Source: Phycisphaeraceae bacterium (GTDB lineage: Bacteria > Planctomycetota > Phycisphaerae > Phycisphaerales > Zrk34). Taken from it: a stretch of DNA of 34,545 nucleotides. Shown here piece by piece: positions 1 to 9,865 of the stretch (position 1 is its first letter; each line of letters begins with the position of its first letter). Location: positions 1 to 34,545 of the forward strand of contig JANQQT010000012.1 of NCBI GenBank assembly GCA_028284925.1, given 5' to 3'. Under the pieces are notes generated by a model. That model did not search any database and was not told the DNA's origin. It was given only the letters and a program-made list of their open reading frames with translations. A program made the position numbers and the translations under genes.

Positions 1-3000
1 GAGGAGGTTGAGGTCGGTTTGGTCGACGGATTGGTCGTTGTTGAAGTCGGCCCAGGTGGCGTAGGGGGGTTCGGAGGCGTCGAGAGGTTGGTTTAGGGCG
101 GGAAGGAAGAGGCCGAGGTCGGCGAAGTTGACGACGTTGTTGTTGTCGAAGTCGAAGATGACGGCGCGGGTTTCGATGTCGGGGGTTTTGGGTTGGAAGT
201 TGGTGGGGACCGGGCCGAGGGTGGTGGTGGTGAAGGCGTAGGGTGGGGCGGCGCGGTCGAGGCCGGTGTCGATGGGATTAAATATTTGGTTGACAGGGTC
301 GATGGGGTTTTGGCTGGTGAACAGGACGCGGGCGAAGAGGATGTGTTCATCGTCGCCGAGGTCGGTGGCGAGGGTGTCGGCGGTGAGGGTGATCTCGCCG
401 TCGATGAGGTCGATGGTTTGAGTTTGGTTCTGGTCGAAGGTGTCGGCGAAGTCGATGGCGAGGGCGGTGGCGAAGGTGGGGTCGAATTCGAGGAGGGCGG
501 AGCCGCCGGTGATGGCGCCGGGTGTTCCGGTGAGTTGGTCGGATTTGAGCCAGATTTCGACGGTGTGGTCGGTGGCTTCTCTAATAAAGAAGTCATCGGG
601 TTCCGCGTCAGGGGCGGTGACGTTGGGGAGGTCTGTCAAGGGTAAAGTGGCGGAGGTCTGGGTGGTGGTGGGTGTGATGCGTGGGATGAGGAAGAGGTTG
701 ACTTCGGCGCCGATGCCTTCGAAGCCGGGTGTGCCGTTTGTTTCGTAGGAGGCGCGCCAGTTGTCGGCATCGGAGTAGTCGGCTTCGGTGTCGATGATTT
801 CGAGGGAGGCGCCGTGGCCGTCGGCTTCGATGGGCCATTTGCGACCGTCGTCGTATTCGAAGTCATGAATAACATTGGTCCCTGCATCGCGGAGAATGAC
901 TTGCTCGCCAGAGTTGCGGAGTGAGCCATCGGTGAAGGTTCCGGCGACGTTGTGGTCGGCTCCATAGCGAGCCTGGAAAGCGGCGAGGTCTTGCACCACA
1001 ATGATACGTTCGCCAGCGTTGAGATCGATGGAGGGGAAGCTGTACTCGATACCGTCTGAGAAGTGGACATCCATAAGGTTGATGGTGACGGAACCGGTGT
1101 TCATGAGTTCAACGAATTCAAAGTCGTCGTTGTTGAAGGTGGGGTCGATGGCGAGTTCGGCGGCTGTCGGATCAGCGGGGTTATAGTTGAGTTCGGTAAT
1201 GCGGAGCGACTCTGCAACGGGTGTTGAGAGGGGATCGCCCGCGGTGAGTTCGATGGCGTTAGACCAATGGCCCCAGTTGCCGGAAGCGTCTTTCATGCGG
1301 ACGCGGGCGCGGTAGGTCTTGCCGGATTCGAGGGGGGTTGCGGGGAAGTGGATGGTGTTGTTGAATGTGGTGATTTCGGGGGATTCCCAGGCGGCGTCGA
1401 TCTCGTAGAGGTATGGCTGGGTTGGGTCGTAGCCGGGGACATCCGGGTTGTGTATCTCGGCAATGCGCCATTGCATGGCGGCGAAGGTATTTGCCCCCTG
1501 GGGATCGGCAAAGGCAGATGATTGGAAGGTAAGATCGTTGACGGGGAAGCCTGCGGAACCGGTGTACTGGATGGTGGGTTTGGCGGGCGCCTGGGCATCG
1601 GAGACTTTGGCATTGAGCCTGTCTCTGCCATAGCCGCCGGGGAACATGAGCTCCTTCATGTAATCGACCAGGCCTTCGAATGTTTCGGCGTTAAGGGAGC
1701 CATCAAAGTTCTTGTACCAGATACCCCTCTTCCGTTTTCGTGGATGATAATCCCACTGGGCGCGGTTTGCATCGACGATGGTATTCTCGACGGTTGCCCC
1801 GGTGTGGTCTCCTGTGAGGATGTGGGCGTATTCCTCGACGACGCGACCTGCATCGCCATTATCAAAGAGAAGGTCGAGGAGGTTGCGGACGAAGTTGTCG
1901 TATTGTCGCTTGGCTTCGGTGTGATTAAGGACGTGGCGAATGTTTTCCCAGGCGGTGTCAGGCCTACCGAGGTGGGGGCGATCTTCGAAAGTAAGATCGA
2001 GATCCCAAGGAAGGATGTGCCATTTGCCGGTTTCCTGGTTGTGGTAGTAGTTGACGTTTTCTTCGGGGCGGAGGTCACTGTTGTTGATGGCAAGATTGAC
2101 TGCGTTGAAGGCGAAGTAGGAATCGAATTCGAGATTGTCCTGCCACCATTGCAGGGAAGAGGAGGAGCGGAGGCCATTAACGAATGCGGAAAGGTCTGAT
2201 TTATCGGTGGGGAGTTCAGAACCCTGGCTGCGTTGTGAGGCGCCGCCGACACCGTGCATGTTGAAGATGTTGCCATCGGGAAGGTCGCGTTCGTTGAGGA
2301 ATTCGGCTTCAGGTTGCTCGATGGCGATGTAGAGTCCCCAGAAATCGCCGTCGTATTGGTCGTTGGAGACGGCTTCCTGTGCGGAATCGATGACGCGGAA
2401 CTGGAAATACTGGGTGCGAGGGGAAGGTGTCCCGGCGAGTTCGTAGATCTTGAACGCGGAGGGCTCGAAGAGAACGGTTCCTTCTGTGGAGCGGTTGTCA
2501 CGCCACCAGGGGTTTGTTCCGGGAAGGATGTTGATCTTGTCCCAGGGGACATCGCGTTTGTTGCCGTAGTCATCACGGGCTTCGAAGGCGTGGCCGCGAT
2601 TGAAGTTGAGTTTCCATTTATTCTTCCCAACCTGATAGGTTGATGCGCGGCCGCGGTTTCGGTAGAGGATGTGATCGTAGACGACGCCATCGTAGACGAT
2701 GGTTCCGGGGAACTGAACGAGGTTTGAGCCGGATGAGTATTGGGAAGCTTCGACATTGGCTTCGTTGGCGATGAGGTGGTAGGTGGCGACGCGATTGAGG
2801 TTCTCGGCATCGTAAGTTTGGTTGGGGGATACACCGGGACGGAGAGAGCCGGTGTAGTCGGGGACGCCATCGTAGACGAAGTAGGCAAAGTTAGGCTGGG
2901 GGTCATCGGGGTAAGGAACACGGACGGCGTTGCTGTTGATATCCGATGAGGTGATGCGGTATCGGATGAGGCGGCGGTGGGTCTGGAGATGGGAGGGAAT

Positions 3001-5871
3001 GGTGACGGTGTAGATGTCATCGCCGGCGGTTTCATCGCCATCGAGACCATCGTCGTTCATGGTGAGGGCAGTCCATTGCGTGCCGTAGGCAGGGTCGGTG
3101 ATTCGGATGTATGCGCCGGGATCGACGAGTTGGTATTCGAGTGTGACGGCATCGACGCCATCGGGATCGGTAATTTTTGCGGTGATGATGACGTCTTCGC
3201 CGGAGACGGGTTGCTTGGGTGAGTGTTCGACCTTGCGGGTGGCGGGGGGTGCGTTGTTGCGGAGTGAGTTGTTTGGCGCGTTGGGTGTTGGGCCTTCACC
3301 GGCACCCTGACCGATTTTGAGTGTGGCGTCGAACCATGCATCGGAACTGCCGGCGAGGCTTCCGTTGACGAGTTGGACGGCGACGACGTTTTCGCCATCG
3401 ACAAGTCTTGAGGCGGCATTGTTGAAGGTGAAGGGACGGAATGCGGTGTTTTCACTCTGGCTGGATGCAATGGCGTTGAAGGGGATTTCCGAGCCGGAGA
3501 CATTGTCGCCATCGACAAAGTGACCGTTGATCCAGACGTTGATTCCGTCATCGTACTGGGCTTCGAAGAGAAGTGAGCCGATGACGGATGCATCTTCGAC
3601 GTTGAAGGTCTTTCGAAAATAGACGGTGGAATAGTTTCCGCGCATATCGGAGAGATTGGTGATGACAAAGCCGTCCCCGTAGCCAATGGAGGCGGCGCCC
3701 TGTTGCCATTCGGGTCCGGCATCGTCGAAATCGATTTCGCGCCAAGCACCTGGGACAACGGAGGGTTCCTGTGTGCCTTTGAAGTAGAGCCAGTCGGAAC
3801 CCTGGACGAAGAATGTCTGATTAGGCTGGGGTGAATCATCGGCACCGGTGGAAGCTCGCCAGTGACCGCCGATGTCGTTTTCAAGGAAGGGGTTGATGAG
3901 TTCGATGGAGTGGGAGGGTTCGCTGCCAACGGTGGGCCAGGGATAGCCGAGTTTGTAGTCAACTTCATCTACGGTATCGTTGGAACCGTCGCGAAGACGG
4001 AGATTCTCTCCATCGTTGTTGAGGCTACCGACCCAGGGGCCGAGGGCTGTGCCGCCAAAGACGTTGGTGAATTCCGTGGGGTCTTCCGCAATGACAAGGT
4101 ATGCGCCTGGGGCGAGGATGGTGTTGTCGGGGAACTCGTAAGTGATGCCATCGTCGAAGTGCCAGCCTGTGAGGTTCTGGGTCTGGTCACCGGCGTTGAA
4201 GATTTCGATGAATTCGCTGGCTGAGGTTGAGTCGGCGGGATCGTAGTGAATTTCGTTGATGACGACAGTGGGCGGGACGAATTCGGGTGTGGAGAAAGAT
4301 TCGGTTGTGGCCGCCCAAGTTGAGCCGGCACTATTGGTGGCGCGGGCGCGGTAGAAGTACTGGGTAAGTTCAGAGAGGGAGGTGGCGAAAGCGGAGAAGG
4401 TTCCGTCGGTTGCGGGAAGGTCGATTTGATTATCCCAATCATTTTCGTTGGTGGCGCCATCGTTGTCACCCCAGAAGACTGTAACGGTGGGAATCTGGTC
4501 ACCTGTATCGGTAACTTCGCCATTAAGTCGGGCGGTAATAGCGGTGATGTTTGAGGCGGGGAGGTTCTGGACCGTGGGAGGTAGAACGGGATTGGTGGAG
4601 AAGGATCGTGTGGAGGACGCCCAAGATTCACCGACAATGTTGGTCGCTCGCGTGGTGAAGAAGTAGGGGGAATCGGGGTCGAGATTGGTGAGATTGGTTT
4701 GGAAGGAGTCGCTGTGGTCGCCGAGGTTAATCTGGTTATCCCAATTGCCGGGGATTACACCACCATCGTTGTCGCCCCAGAAGATGGTGATGGACGGGAC
4801 GGCATCGCCAGTATCTGTGACGCGCCCGCCGATGGTGGCGATCTGAGAGCCGATGTTGGTGGCGAAGTTGTTGATGACGGTGGGGAGATCGGCAATGGTG
4901 AATGTCGAGGTGAATTCGACAGCGGGGAGGACATCGGGGCTGTCCATTACACCGGCAGCAATTTGGACGGTGTGTTCACCTGGGGCGAATCCCGCTGGAA
5001 AATTGAAGCGGAGTGAATCACTGTCAAGGATATCGACCGAGGAAGCTGCGACGCCATCTACGGTGAGGTCGGACGCATCCACGGTTGCCGGCGTGAAATC
5101 GGCATTGAAGTCGATGGTGATCTGTGTAGGGGACGAGGCGAGGAGGGCATCATCTTCCGGATTGATATTGGCGACGCGAAGGGCGGCAGGAACATCGATA
5201 TCCAGATCGACGTGGAAGACGCGATCCAAATCGCGGAAGAGCAGATTGTCATCATCGGGGTTGGAGGCTGCACCGCTGCTGAAGGCCTGGCCTCCGGTGA
5301 ATTCAGAGTCGGCCGTGTTCCATGTTGTGAAGCCGTTTCCTCCGGCTCCCCAGTCAAAGCCATAGACCTTGTTGGGATCCAGATGAACGGGGTTGGTGAA
5401 ATTGAAGGTCAGGAAGTCGTTGGGAACGTAGCTGATTGAATTGTTGGCGGTTTCGGAGATAATGGGGTTAAAGGTATTTTCGCTGATCTCGCCGACGCGC
5501 ACGGTAAAACCGGTGGTGATGTTGTTGAAGGTAATTCGTTCATTCTGGAGGGTGACGGAGTTGAGCAGGTAGCCATCAGGATTGCCTGCTGTAGTGAATG
5601 TCTGGCCCTGGACCGGCCAGAAAGACCAGACGCCGCCTTCAGCGCCGGCGGAAGGAATCGCGCCGACGTTTGGGCCGACGGTATCGAGATTGGCAATGTC
5701 GGCGTTATCGATAATCGGTATGGCGTTGGAGACGGATACCGAGGAGAGAAGCAGGCGTTGCTCGAGTGTTTCGAGAGGCTTGGCACGATGGGTAGAAAGG
5801 TGGGTGCGGGGTGCGCGGGATCGGCGTGGCCTCTTCAGGGGATTGAACATGGGTGAAACCATGGGATTCAT
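1..5871 (-). CDS. Giant secreted CotH-kinase / lamin-tail-domain protein with dockerin (3' end outside window)
   Basis: An uninterrupted minus-strand frame of 1957 codons runs off the left edge. The N-terminus is basic and carries LETLEQRLLLSS, like the LEPRLLLS motif at the start of many giant planctomycete extracellular proteins. Visible order: Ig-like/Big_5-type segment (about residues 226-323); two fibronectin-III-like modules about 101 residues apart, each with a WGDNDG core (330-528); lamin-tail domain 1 (INEIHYDPAD, 535-665); galactose-binding-like segment (689-856); CotH-kinase domain (about 1060-1395, with RNRGRAS, GLYIAIEQPEAEF and ILPWDLDLTF); lamin-tail domain 2 (1556-1704); cohesin-like beta segment (1756-1853); dockerin-type repeats DFDNNNVVNFADLGLF and DFNNDQSVDQTDLNLL (1906-1957). 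An in-frame stop lies at 5902-5904. ATG at 5871 is the first start; ATG at 5862 is 10 nt from a GGAG and may be preferred. CotH proteins in Bacillus phosphorylate spore-coat proteins. A role in surface or extracellular-matrix modification here is inference. Confidence 0.9.
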   Translation of the reverse strand, partial: MNPMVSPMFNPLKRPRRSRAPRTHLSTHRAKPLETLEQRLLLSSVSVSNAIPIIDNADIANLDTVGPNVGAIPSAGAEGGVWSFWPVQGQTFTTAGNPDGYLLNSVTLQNERITFNNITTGFTVRVGEISENTFNPIISETANNSISYVPNDFLTFNFTNPVHLDPNKVYGFDWGAGGNGFTTWNTADSEFTGGQAFSSGAASNPDDDNLLFRDLDRVFHVDLDIDVPAALRVANINPEDDALLASSPTQITIDFNADFTPATVDASDLTVDGVAASSVDILDSDSLRFNFPAGFAPGEHTVQIAAGVMDSPDVLPAVEFTSTFTIADLPTVINNFATNIGSQIATIGGRVTDTGDAVPSITIFWGDNDGGVIPGNWDNQINLGDHSDSFQTNLTNLDPDSPYFFTTRATNIVGESWASSTRSFSTNPVLPPTVQNLPASNITAITARLNGEVTDTGDQIPTVTVFWGDNDGATNENDWDNQIDLPATDGTFSAFATSLSELTQYFYRARATNSAGSTWAATTESFSTPEFVPPTVVINEIHYDPADSTSASEFIEIFNAGDQTQNLTGWHFDDGITYEFPDNTILAPGAYLVIAEDPTEFTNVFGGTALGPWVGSLNNDGENLRLRDGSNDTVDEVDYKLGYPWPTVGSEPSHSIELINPFLENDIGGHWRASTGADDSPQPNQTFFVQGSDWLYFKGTQEPSVVPGAWREIDFDDAGPEWQQGAASIGYGDGFVITNLSDMRGNYSTVYFRKTFNVEDASVIGSLLFEAQYDDGINVWINGHFVDGDNVSGSEIPFNAIASSQSENTAFRPFTFNNAASRLVDGENVVAVQLVNGSLAGSSDAWFDATLKIGQGAGEGPTPNAPNNSLRNNAPPATRKVEHSPKQPVSGEDVIITAKITDPDGVDAVTLEYQLVDPGAYIRITDPAYGTQWTALTMNDDGLDGDETAGDDIYTVTIPSHLQTHRRLIRYRITSSDINSNAVRVPYPDDPQPNFAYFVYDGVPDYTGSLRPGVSPNQTYDAENLNRVATYHLIANEANVEASQYSSGSNLVQFPGTIVYDGVVYDHILYRNRGRASTYQVGKNKWKLNFNRGHAFEARDDYGNKRDVPWDKINILPGTNPWWRDNRSTEGTVLFEPSAFKIYELAGTPSPRTQYFQFRVIDSAQEAVSNDQYDGDFWGLYIAIEQPEAEFLNERDLPDGNIFNMHGVGGASQRSQGSELPTDKSDLSAFVNGLRSSSSLQWWQDNLEFDSYFAFNAVNLAINNSDLRPEENVNYYHNQETGKWHILPWDLDLTFEDRPHLGRPDTAWENIRHVLNHTEAKRQYDNFVRNLLDLLFDNGDAGRVVEEYAHILTGDHTGATVENTIVDANRAQWDYHPRKRKRGIWYKNFDGSLNAETFEGLVDYMKELMFPGGYGRDRLNAKVSDAQAPAKPTIQYTGSAGFPVNDLTFQSSAFADPQGANTFAAMQWRIAEIHNPDVPGYDPTQPYLYEIDAAWESPEITTFNNTIHFPATPLESGKTYRARVRMKDASGNWGHWSNAIELTAGDPLSTPVAESLRITELNYNPADPTAAELAIDPTFNNDDFEFVELMNTGSVTINLMDVHFSDGIEYSFPSIDLNAGERIIVVQDLAAFQARYGADHNVAGTFTDGSLRNSGEQVILRDAGTNVIHDFEYDDGRKWPIEADGHGASLEIIDTEADYSDADNWRASYETNGTPGFEGIGAEVNLFLIPRITPTTTQTSATLPLTDLPNVTAPDAEPDDFFIREATDHTVEIWLKSDQLTGTPGAITGGSALLEFDPTFATALAIDFADTFDQNQTQTIDLIDGEITLTADTLATDLGDDEHILFARVLFTSQNPIDPVNQIFNPIDTGLDRAAPPYAFTTTTLGPVPTNFQPKTPDIETRAVIFDFDNNNVVNFADLGLFLPALNQPLDASEPPYATWADFNNDQSVDQTDLNLL

Positions 5872-5936
5872 GCTCCAACTGCGTTTGAGATTCTTTCTGC
5901 CTCACAGGTGAGACGTGCATCGAACTGAGTATGGCT

Positions 5937-5966
5937 ATTCTAACCTGAATCGTACAGAATTGACAG
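5937..5966 (-). promoter_or_regulatory. Possible sigma-70-type promoter for the CotH/dockerin gene
   Basis: On the minus strand, CTGTCA (4 of 6 matches to TTGACA, 5966-5961), an 18-nt spacer and TAGAAT (5 of 6 matches to TATAAT, 5942-5937) predict a start near 5930, about 60 nt before the first ATG. The leader contains a short inverted repeat CTCAC-AG-GTGAG (5901-5912). This is recognised by eye only. Confidence 0.33.
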
Positions 5967-6132
5967 CGAAAGTCGAGAGGAAATCGAGTGTATATGACCG
6001 TTTCCTAGCCTGATGAGGAGAGTCCAGATAACAATTCAGAGAAGATGAGACGTAACACCGTGTACAATTGCATCAATGGGATGAGGGTCGGGGATTGGGA
6101 AATCGGCGAGATACGTATTTGAAGGTTTATTC

Positions 6133-8337
6133 ATGAGATACTTTGTCTGGACATTTCTTATCGGGGTGAACAGTTTATTTGCGGTAGACGAAGCGCGCGG
6201 AGTGAATGAGAAACAGGTTAGAGCATTCCTGAAAGCGCATTGCGTGAAATGTCATGGAGAAAAGAAGCAAAAGGGGAAATTAGCTTTGCACCAAATTGGG
6301 TATGGGTTTACCGATCCGGGTGAGGTCAGGAAATGGGAGGATGTGCTGGAACAGCTAACGTTAGGTGAGATGCCACCTGAGGAGGAGAAACAACCCAGTG
6401 CAAAAACGGTCAAGGAGATTCGCGCGTGGATCAGCAGACGACTGCATCTGGCGGGTAAGGATCCGGAAATTGAACATAAGATGAAGCAGGCGGCATATGG
6501 GAACCTGGCGTCTCATGAAAAGCTGTTTGACGGGTCGGTGAAGGCCAAATCTTTTTCGAAGGCGAGACTTTGGCGGACGAATCCGCGGATTTATGATCTG
6601 TTTGTTGATCGGTTCGGGCGTCAGTTGCGCGGAGCGACGGCGATTGCGCAGCCATTTACCATTGACGAACAGAAAGGTGAAGTATCTGATTTTGCGGCGA
6701 CGTTGTATGCGGATGGGGCGACGCTGCAACGGCTGATGATGAATTGCAAGGCGATTGCCCAGTATCAGACGGTGGGAATTGCGAAGCAGCAGAAGGACAG
6801 GAAAAACAAAGGTCAATTCATCACGCGGATCTATCGAAATACACCTGAGGCTTTTAAGGTGATCCTTGAAGGAGAGGAAACGGTCACCAAGGAGGAGATT
6901 GAGGCGGCGGTGAAGGTGGAGTTTGAGATCGTGCTGAATCGCGAGCCATCCAAAGAAGAGTTAGATCGATATGGAGAGTTGTTGCGAAGGACCATTGCGC
7001 AAGGCGGGAGGGTAAAAGGTTTGCAGACGATGTTGATGGCTGTGCTGCTGCGTCCTGAGGCATTTTATCGAATGGAGTACGGTCTAGGTAAGGTAGAAAG
7101 GGATGGGCGACGCATGTTGTCCGCTTATGAGCTTGCGTTTGCGATTTCGTACGCCTTGACGGATGCCGGGCCGGACAAGTTGATGCTTGGACCGGTAGAT
7201 CGGCGGAAGCGGCGAGGGGGGCCGAGTCTTCTGGATTTGGCGCGATCCGGTAAGCTGAGTACACGCGAGGATGTGAAGCGCGTGGTAACGCAGATCATGA
7301 AGGCGAAGGATATTGATAAGCCACGAATTCTGAGGTTTTTCCATGAATTCTTCGGATATTCACATGCTGCGACGATATTCAAGGGGAACCGGATCGGGCG
7401 TGAGTTTAATGTGAAGAAAATCGTACGCGATGCGGATCAGATGGTGATGCATATCGTGGAGAAGGATAAGGATGTATTGAGGGAGTTGCTGACGTCGGAT
7501 CGGTTTTTTGTCGCATTCCCCGGTTCGAAGGAGGCATACCAAAGGACGATAGACCGGATGATGAAGCATGAGGGGAAGAATAAGAAGCATCCGACGACGA
7601 AATATCTGGTGCACCAAAGGAAGAAGGGGTGGAATCCGATTCCGGAAGCGAACCCGACGTGGCGCAAGTATGTGAAGTTTTACAACTTTGAAGAGATGAA
7701 CTGGAATTATCCGGTTGAGCAGCCGTTTGCGATGCCAAAGGGACAGCGTGCGGGAATCTTGACGCATCCGGCATGGCTGATTGCGTGGTCGGGGAACTTT
7801 GATAACGACGTGGTGCGGCGAGGGAAGTGGATTCGAGAGCATTTGCTTGCGGGAATGATTCCGGAAGTACCGATCACTGTGAATGCGGCTGTTCCGGACG
7901 ATGTGGACAAGACGTTGCGTCAGCGTATGGAGGTAACGAGGGATGCCTATTGCTGGAAGTGCCATAAGCGGATGGACCCGCTTGGGCTGGCGTTTGAGAT
8001 GTTTGATGACTTTGGAAGATATCGGAAAGTGGAACAGACGAGGGACAAGAAGAAGCATCCCGCGATTGCGCGCGGCGCGATCATCAACAGTAAGGAATCG
8101 GGACTGGACGGGGATGTGAAAGATGCGATTGAGTTGGTTCACCGATTGGGAGGATCGACACGTGTACGGCAATCGTTTGTTCGCCATGCGTTTCGGTATT
8201 GGATGGGGCGAAATGAGAAACTAAGCGATTCGCGAACTTTGATCGCGGCGGATGGGGCGTATGTGGATGGGGGTGGCAGTTTTAAGGCACTGGTGATATC
8301 GTTATTAACCTCGGATTCGTTTTTGTATAGAAAATAG
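6133..8337 (+). CDS. Planctomycete cytochrome c-type protein (PSCyt1 / DUF1592 / DUF1588 / DUF1585)
   Basis: This is a 734-residue exported protein. A short signal peptide (about residues 1-21) is followed by a PSCyt1-type haem-binding segment with C37-V-K-C40-H41 and the usual LTLGEMPPEE stretch. The middle holds DUF1592 (YELAFAISYALTDAGPD). DUF1588 follows (AGILTHPAWLI through the second haem-like motif C607-W-K-C610-H611 and KRMDPLGLAFEMFDDFGRYR). DUF1585 ends the protein (VRHAFRYWMGRNE through the SDSFLYRK terminus). The start is supported by GAAGG 7 nt before ATG. The DUF1552 gene follows after 30 nt and is probably co-transcribed. This pairing is common in planctomycetes, but its biochemical role is not established. 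A periplasmic electron-transfer or polymer-degradation role is inference. A TACAAT hexamer at 6063-6068 could be a -10, without a matching -35. Confidence 0.93.
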   Translation: MRYFVWTFLIGVNSLFAVDEARGVNEKQVRAFLKAHCVKCHGEKKQKGKLALHQIGYGFTDPGEVRKWEDVLEQLTLGEMPPEEEKQPSAKTVKEIRAWISRRLHLAGKDPEIEHKMKQAAYGNLASHEKLFDGSVKAKSFSKARLWRTNPRIYDLFVDRFGRQLRGATAIAQPFTIDEQKGEVSDFAATLYADGATLQRLMMNCKAIAQYQTVGIAKQQKDRKNKGQFITRIYRNTPEAFKVILEGEETVTKEEIEAAVKVEFEIVLNREPSKEELDRYGELLRRTIAQGGRVKGLQTMLMAVLLRPEAFYRMEYGLGKVERDGRRMLSAYELAFAISYALTDAGPDKLMLGPVDRRKRRGGPSLLDLARSGKLSTREDVKRVVTQIMKAKDIDKPRILRFFHEFFGYSHAATIFKGNRIGREFNVKKIVRDADQMVMHIVEKDKDVLRELLTSDRFFVAFPGSKEAYQRTIDRMMKHEGKNKKHPTTKYLVHQRKKGWNPIPEANPTWRKYVKFYNFEEMNWNYPVEQPFAMPKGQRAGILTHPAWLIAWSGNFDNDVVRRGKWIREHLLAGMIPEVPITVNAAVPDDVDKTLRQRMEVTRDAYCWKCHKRMDPLGLAFEMFDDFGRYRKVEQTRDKKKHPAIARGAIINSKESGLDGDVKDAIELVHRLGGSTRVRQSFVRHAFRYWMGRNEKLSDSRTLIAADGAYVDGGGSFKALVISLLTSDSFLYRK

Positions 8338-8367
8338 GACGAATTTCCTTTTGAGCAGGAAACCATT

Positions 8368-9831
8368 ATGCCATTGACACGCAGAGATGTTCTTCGGAAT
8401 CTGTCGCTTGGGGCGAGTGGGGCGGCGATCAGTCCGGCGATGTTGCCGTTTATGGAGCAGTTACGCGCGCATGCGGATGGGGATGTATCGCGTATACCGA
8501 AGCGGGTGGTGTTTGTGGTGAAGTCGAGCGGGTTGACACCCACGGCCCTTGTTCCGGGTGCGCTGGCGAAAGAGCATGTAAAAAAGGGGGACGTGAAGAA
8601 GTCGGGAGATAATTATGACTTACCGGAGAAATTGGTTCCGGCGGAGAAACTGGTGAATGCATCTCTTAAAGGGCGAGCGTTGCCGAAGACTCTGAAGGCG
8701 CTTGAGCCGTTTAAGGACCAGATGGCGATTGTGCAGGGGTTATCCGGGAAGATGTGTAAGGGAGGACATTCGAGTTGGTACGGGGCGTTGGGGTGTTATC
8801 GCACGGGCGGCGAGCATGATACGGGGCAGGTGAAGTGGGCGACGATTGACGGGGAGCTTGCGCTTCACATGCCGGCGATCTTTCCGCATGTGGGGTTGAC
8901 GCTAGGGGGAAAGGTGATGGATTCGGGAGTTCCGATTAAGAATTCGGTTGTTTATCCTGGTATTTCGGCGATTGGGAAGGATCGGCCATTACCGTTTCAG
9001 GGAAGTCCGATGCTTGCGTATAAGGATTTGTTTGGGATCGTGGCATCGGGCAAGGGGGCGAAGGCGGATGTGGAGTTGAAGTCGACGCTGTTGGATTTCA
9101 TGGTGGATGATATCAAGCGTTTGGATAAGAAGATTGGCGGAGCCGAGAAGGAGAAACTGGGACATTATCTTGAAGCATTTGAATCACTGCGCGAACGGGG
9201 GAGGCGATTGAAGGGCGTGGAGGCGCAGGTGCGCAAAGCCGCGCCGGTGGTGAATGACAAATACACCTCGCAGGCGGAGACGGATCGACTGGAGGCGCAT
9301 TTTGATCTGGCGGCGGCATCGTTGATTTCAGGACTGACGAACGTGGTGACGTTGCGTGTGGATACGCTGAGCATCATTTACAAGGGGCTGGGAATTACGC
9401 GTGGGGTTCACGGAATTGGTCATGGCGAGACGGCAGGGTCGATGACGCCGGGCGAGGCGCGTGATCGAATACGACGTTTTCATGTGGAGCAGATCGCGCG
9501 GCTGGCGGGTAAGTTGAAGCGTATCCCTGAGGGGGATGGAACCATGCTGGATAATACATTGATCGTGTACATGAGCGATGCAGCGGAGAAGCATCATGCA
9601 AGTTGTATCCAGTGGCCGTTTGTTCTCGTGGGTGGATTGGGCGACGAACTGAAGACGCGGGGACAATACCTTCAGTACCCCCATTATGGAAGGAAGGGAC
9701 ATCACACAATTGCGAACCTTTACACATCGTTGCTTCATGCAGTTGGGAAGAAGCGAGATACTTTTGGTCAGATGGATTTGAATTTGGACAAGGAAATGCA
9801 GAAGGGGCCGTTGACGGAATTGGCGGGTTAA
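8368..9831 (+). CDS. DUF1552 family protein, Tat-type N-terminus
   Basis: This 487-residue protein starts MPLTRRDVLRNLSLGASGAA, a twin-arginine-like leader ahead of a weakly hydrophobic stretch, as is usual for DUF1552 and DUF1501 proteins. The body has family features: RVVFVVKSSGLTPTALVP, GLSGKMCKGGHSSWYGALG, a helical middle (residues about 235-320), and a phosphatase/sulfatase-like end with GVHGIGHGE, IVYMSDAAEKHH and FVLVGGLG. An AGGAA lies before the ATG. The gene follows the DUF1592 cytochrome by 30 nt and is closed by the hairpin at 9866-9906, so the two genes form a short operon. DUF1552 proteins are found almost always next to DUF1592/DUF1588 cytochromes. The reaction is unknown. The family is confident and a periplasmic location is inferred from the leader. 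Confidence 0.92.
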   Translation: MPLTRRDVLRNLSLGASGAAISPAMLPFMEQLRAHADGDVSRIPKRVVFVVKSSGLTPTALVPGALAKEHVKKGDVKKSGDNYDLPEKLVPAEKLVNASLKGRALPKTLKALEPFKDQMAIVQGLSGKMCKGGHSSWYGALGCYRTGGEHDTGQVKWATIDGELALHMPAIFPHVGLTLGGKVMDSGVPIKNSVVYPGISAIGKDRPLPFQGSPMLAYKDLFGIVASGKGAKADVELKSTLLDFMVDDIKRLDKKIGGAEKEKLGHYLEAFESLRERGRRLKGVEAQVRKAAPVVNDKYTSQAETDRLEAHFDLAAASLISGLTNVVTLRVDTLSIIYKGLGITRGVHGIGHGETAGSMTPGEARDRIRRFHVEQIARLAGKLKRIPEGDGTMLDNTLIVYMSDAAEKHHASCIQWPFVLVGGLGDELKTRGQYLQYPHYGRKGHHTIANLYTSLLHAVGKKRDTFGQMDLNLDKEMQKGPLTELAG

Positions 9832-9865
9832 CGGGTTGGTGAAATAAAAATCATTGACACAAAGA

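Noticed and set aside
1656-4637. Three long, nearly consecutive minus-strand ORFs (464, 303 and 222 codons) in another frame of the giant gene
   Set aside because: They are rich in Ser, Thr and Pro with no recognisable domains, while the frame from 5871 is open throughout and encodes clear lamin-tail, CotH and dockerin motifs. They result from the skewed base composition.
7360-8187. 275-codon ORF antisense to the DUF1592 gene
   Set aside because: It is a shadow of a strongly supported gene, Arg/His/Leu-rich with no domain and no ribosome-binding site.
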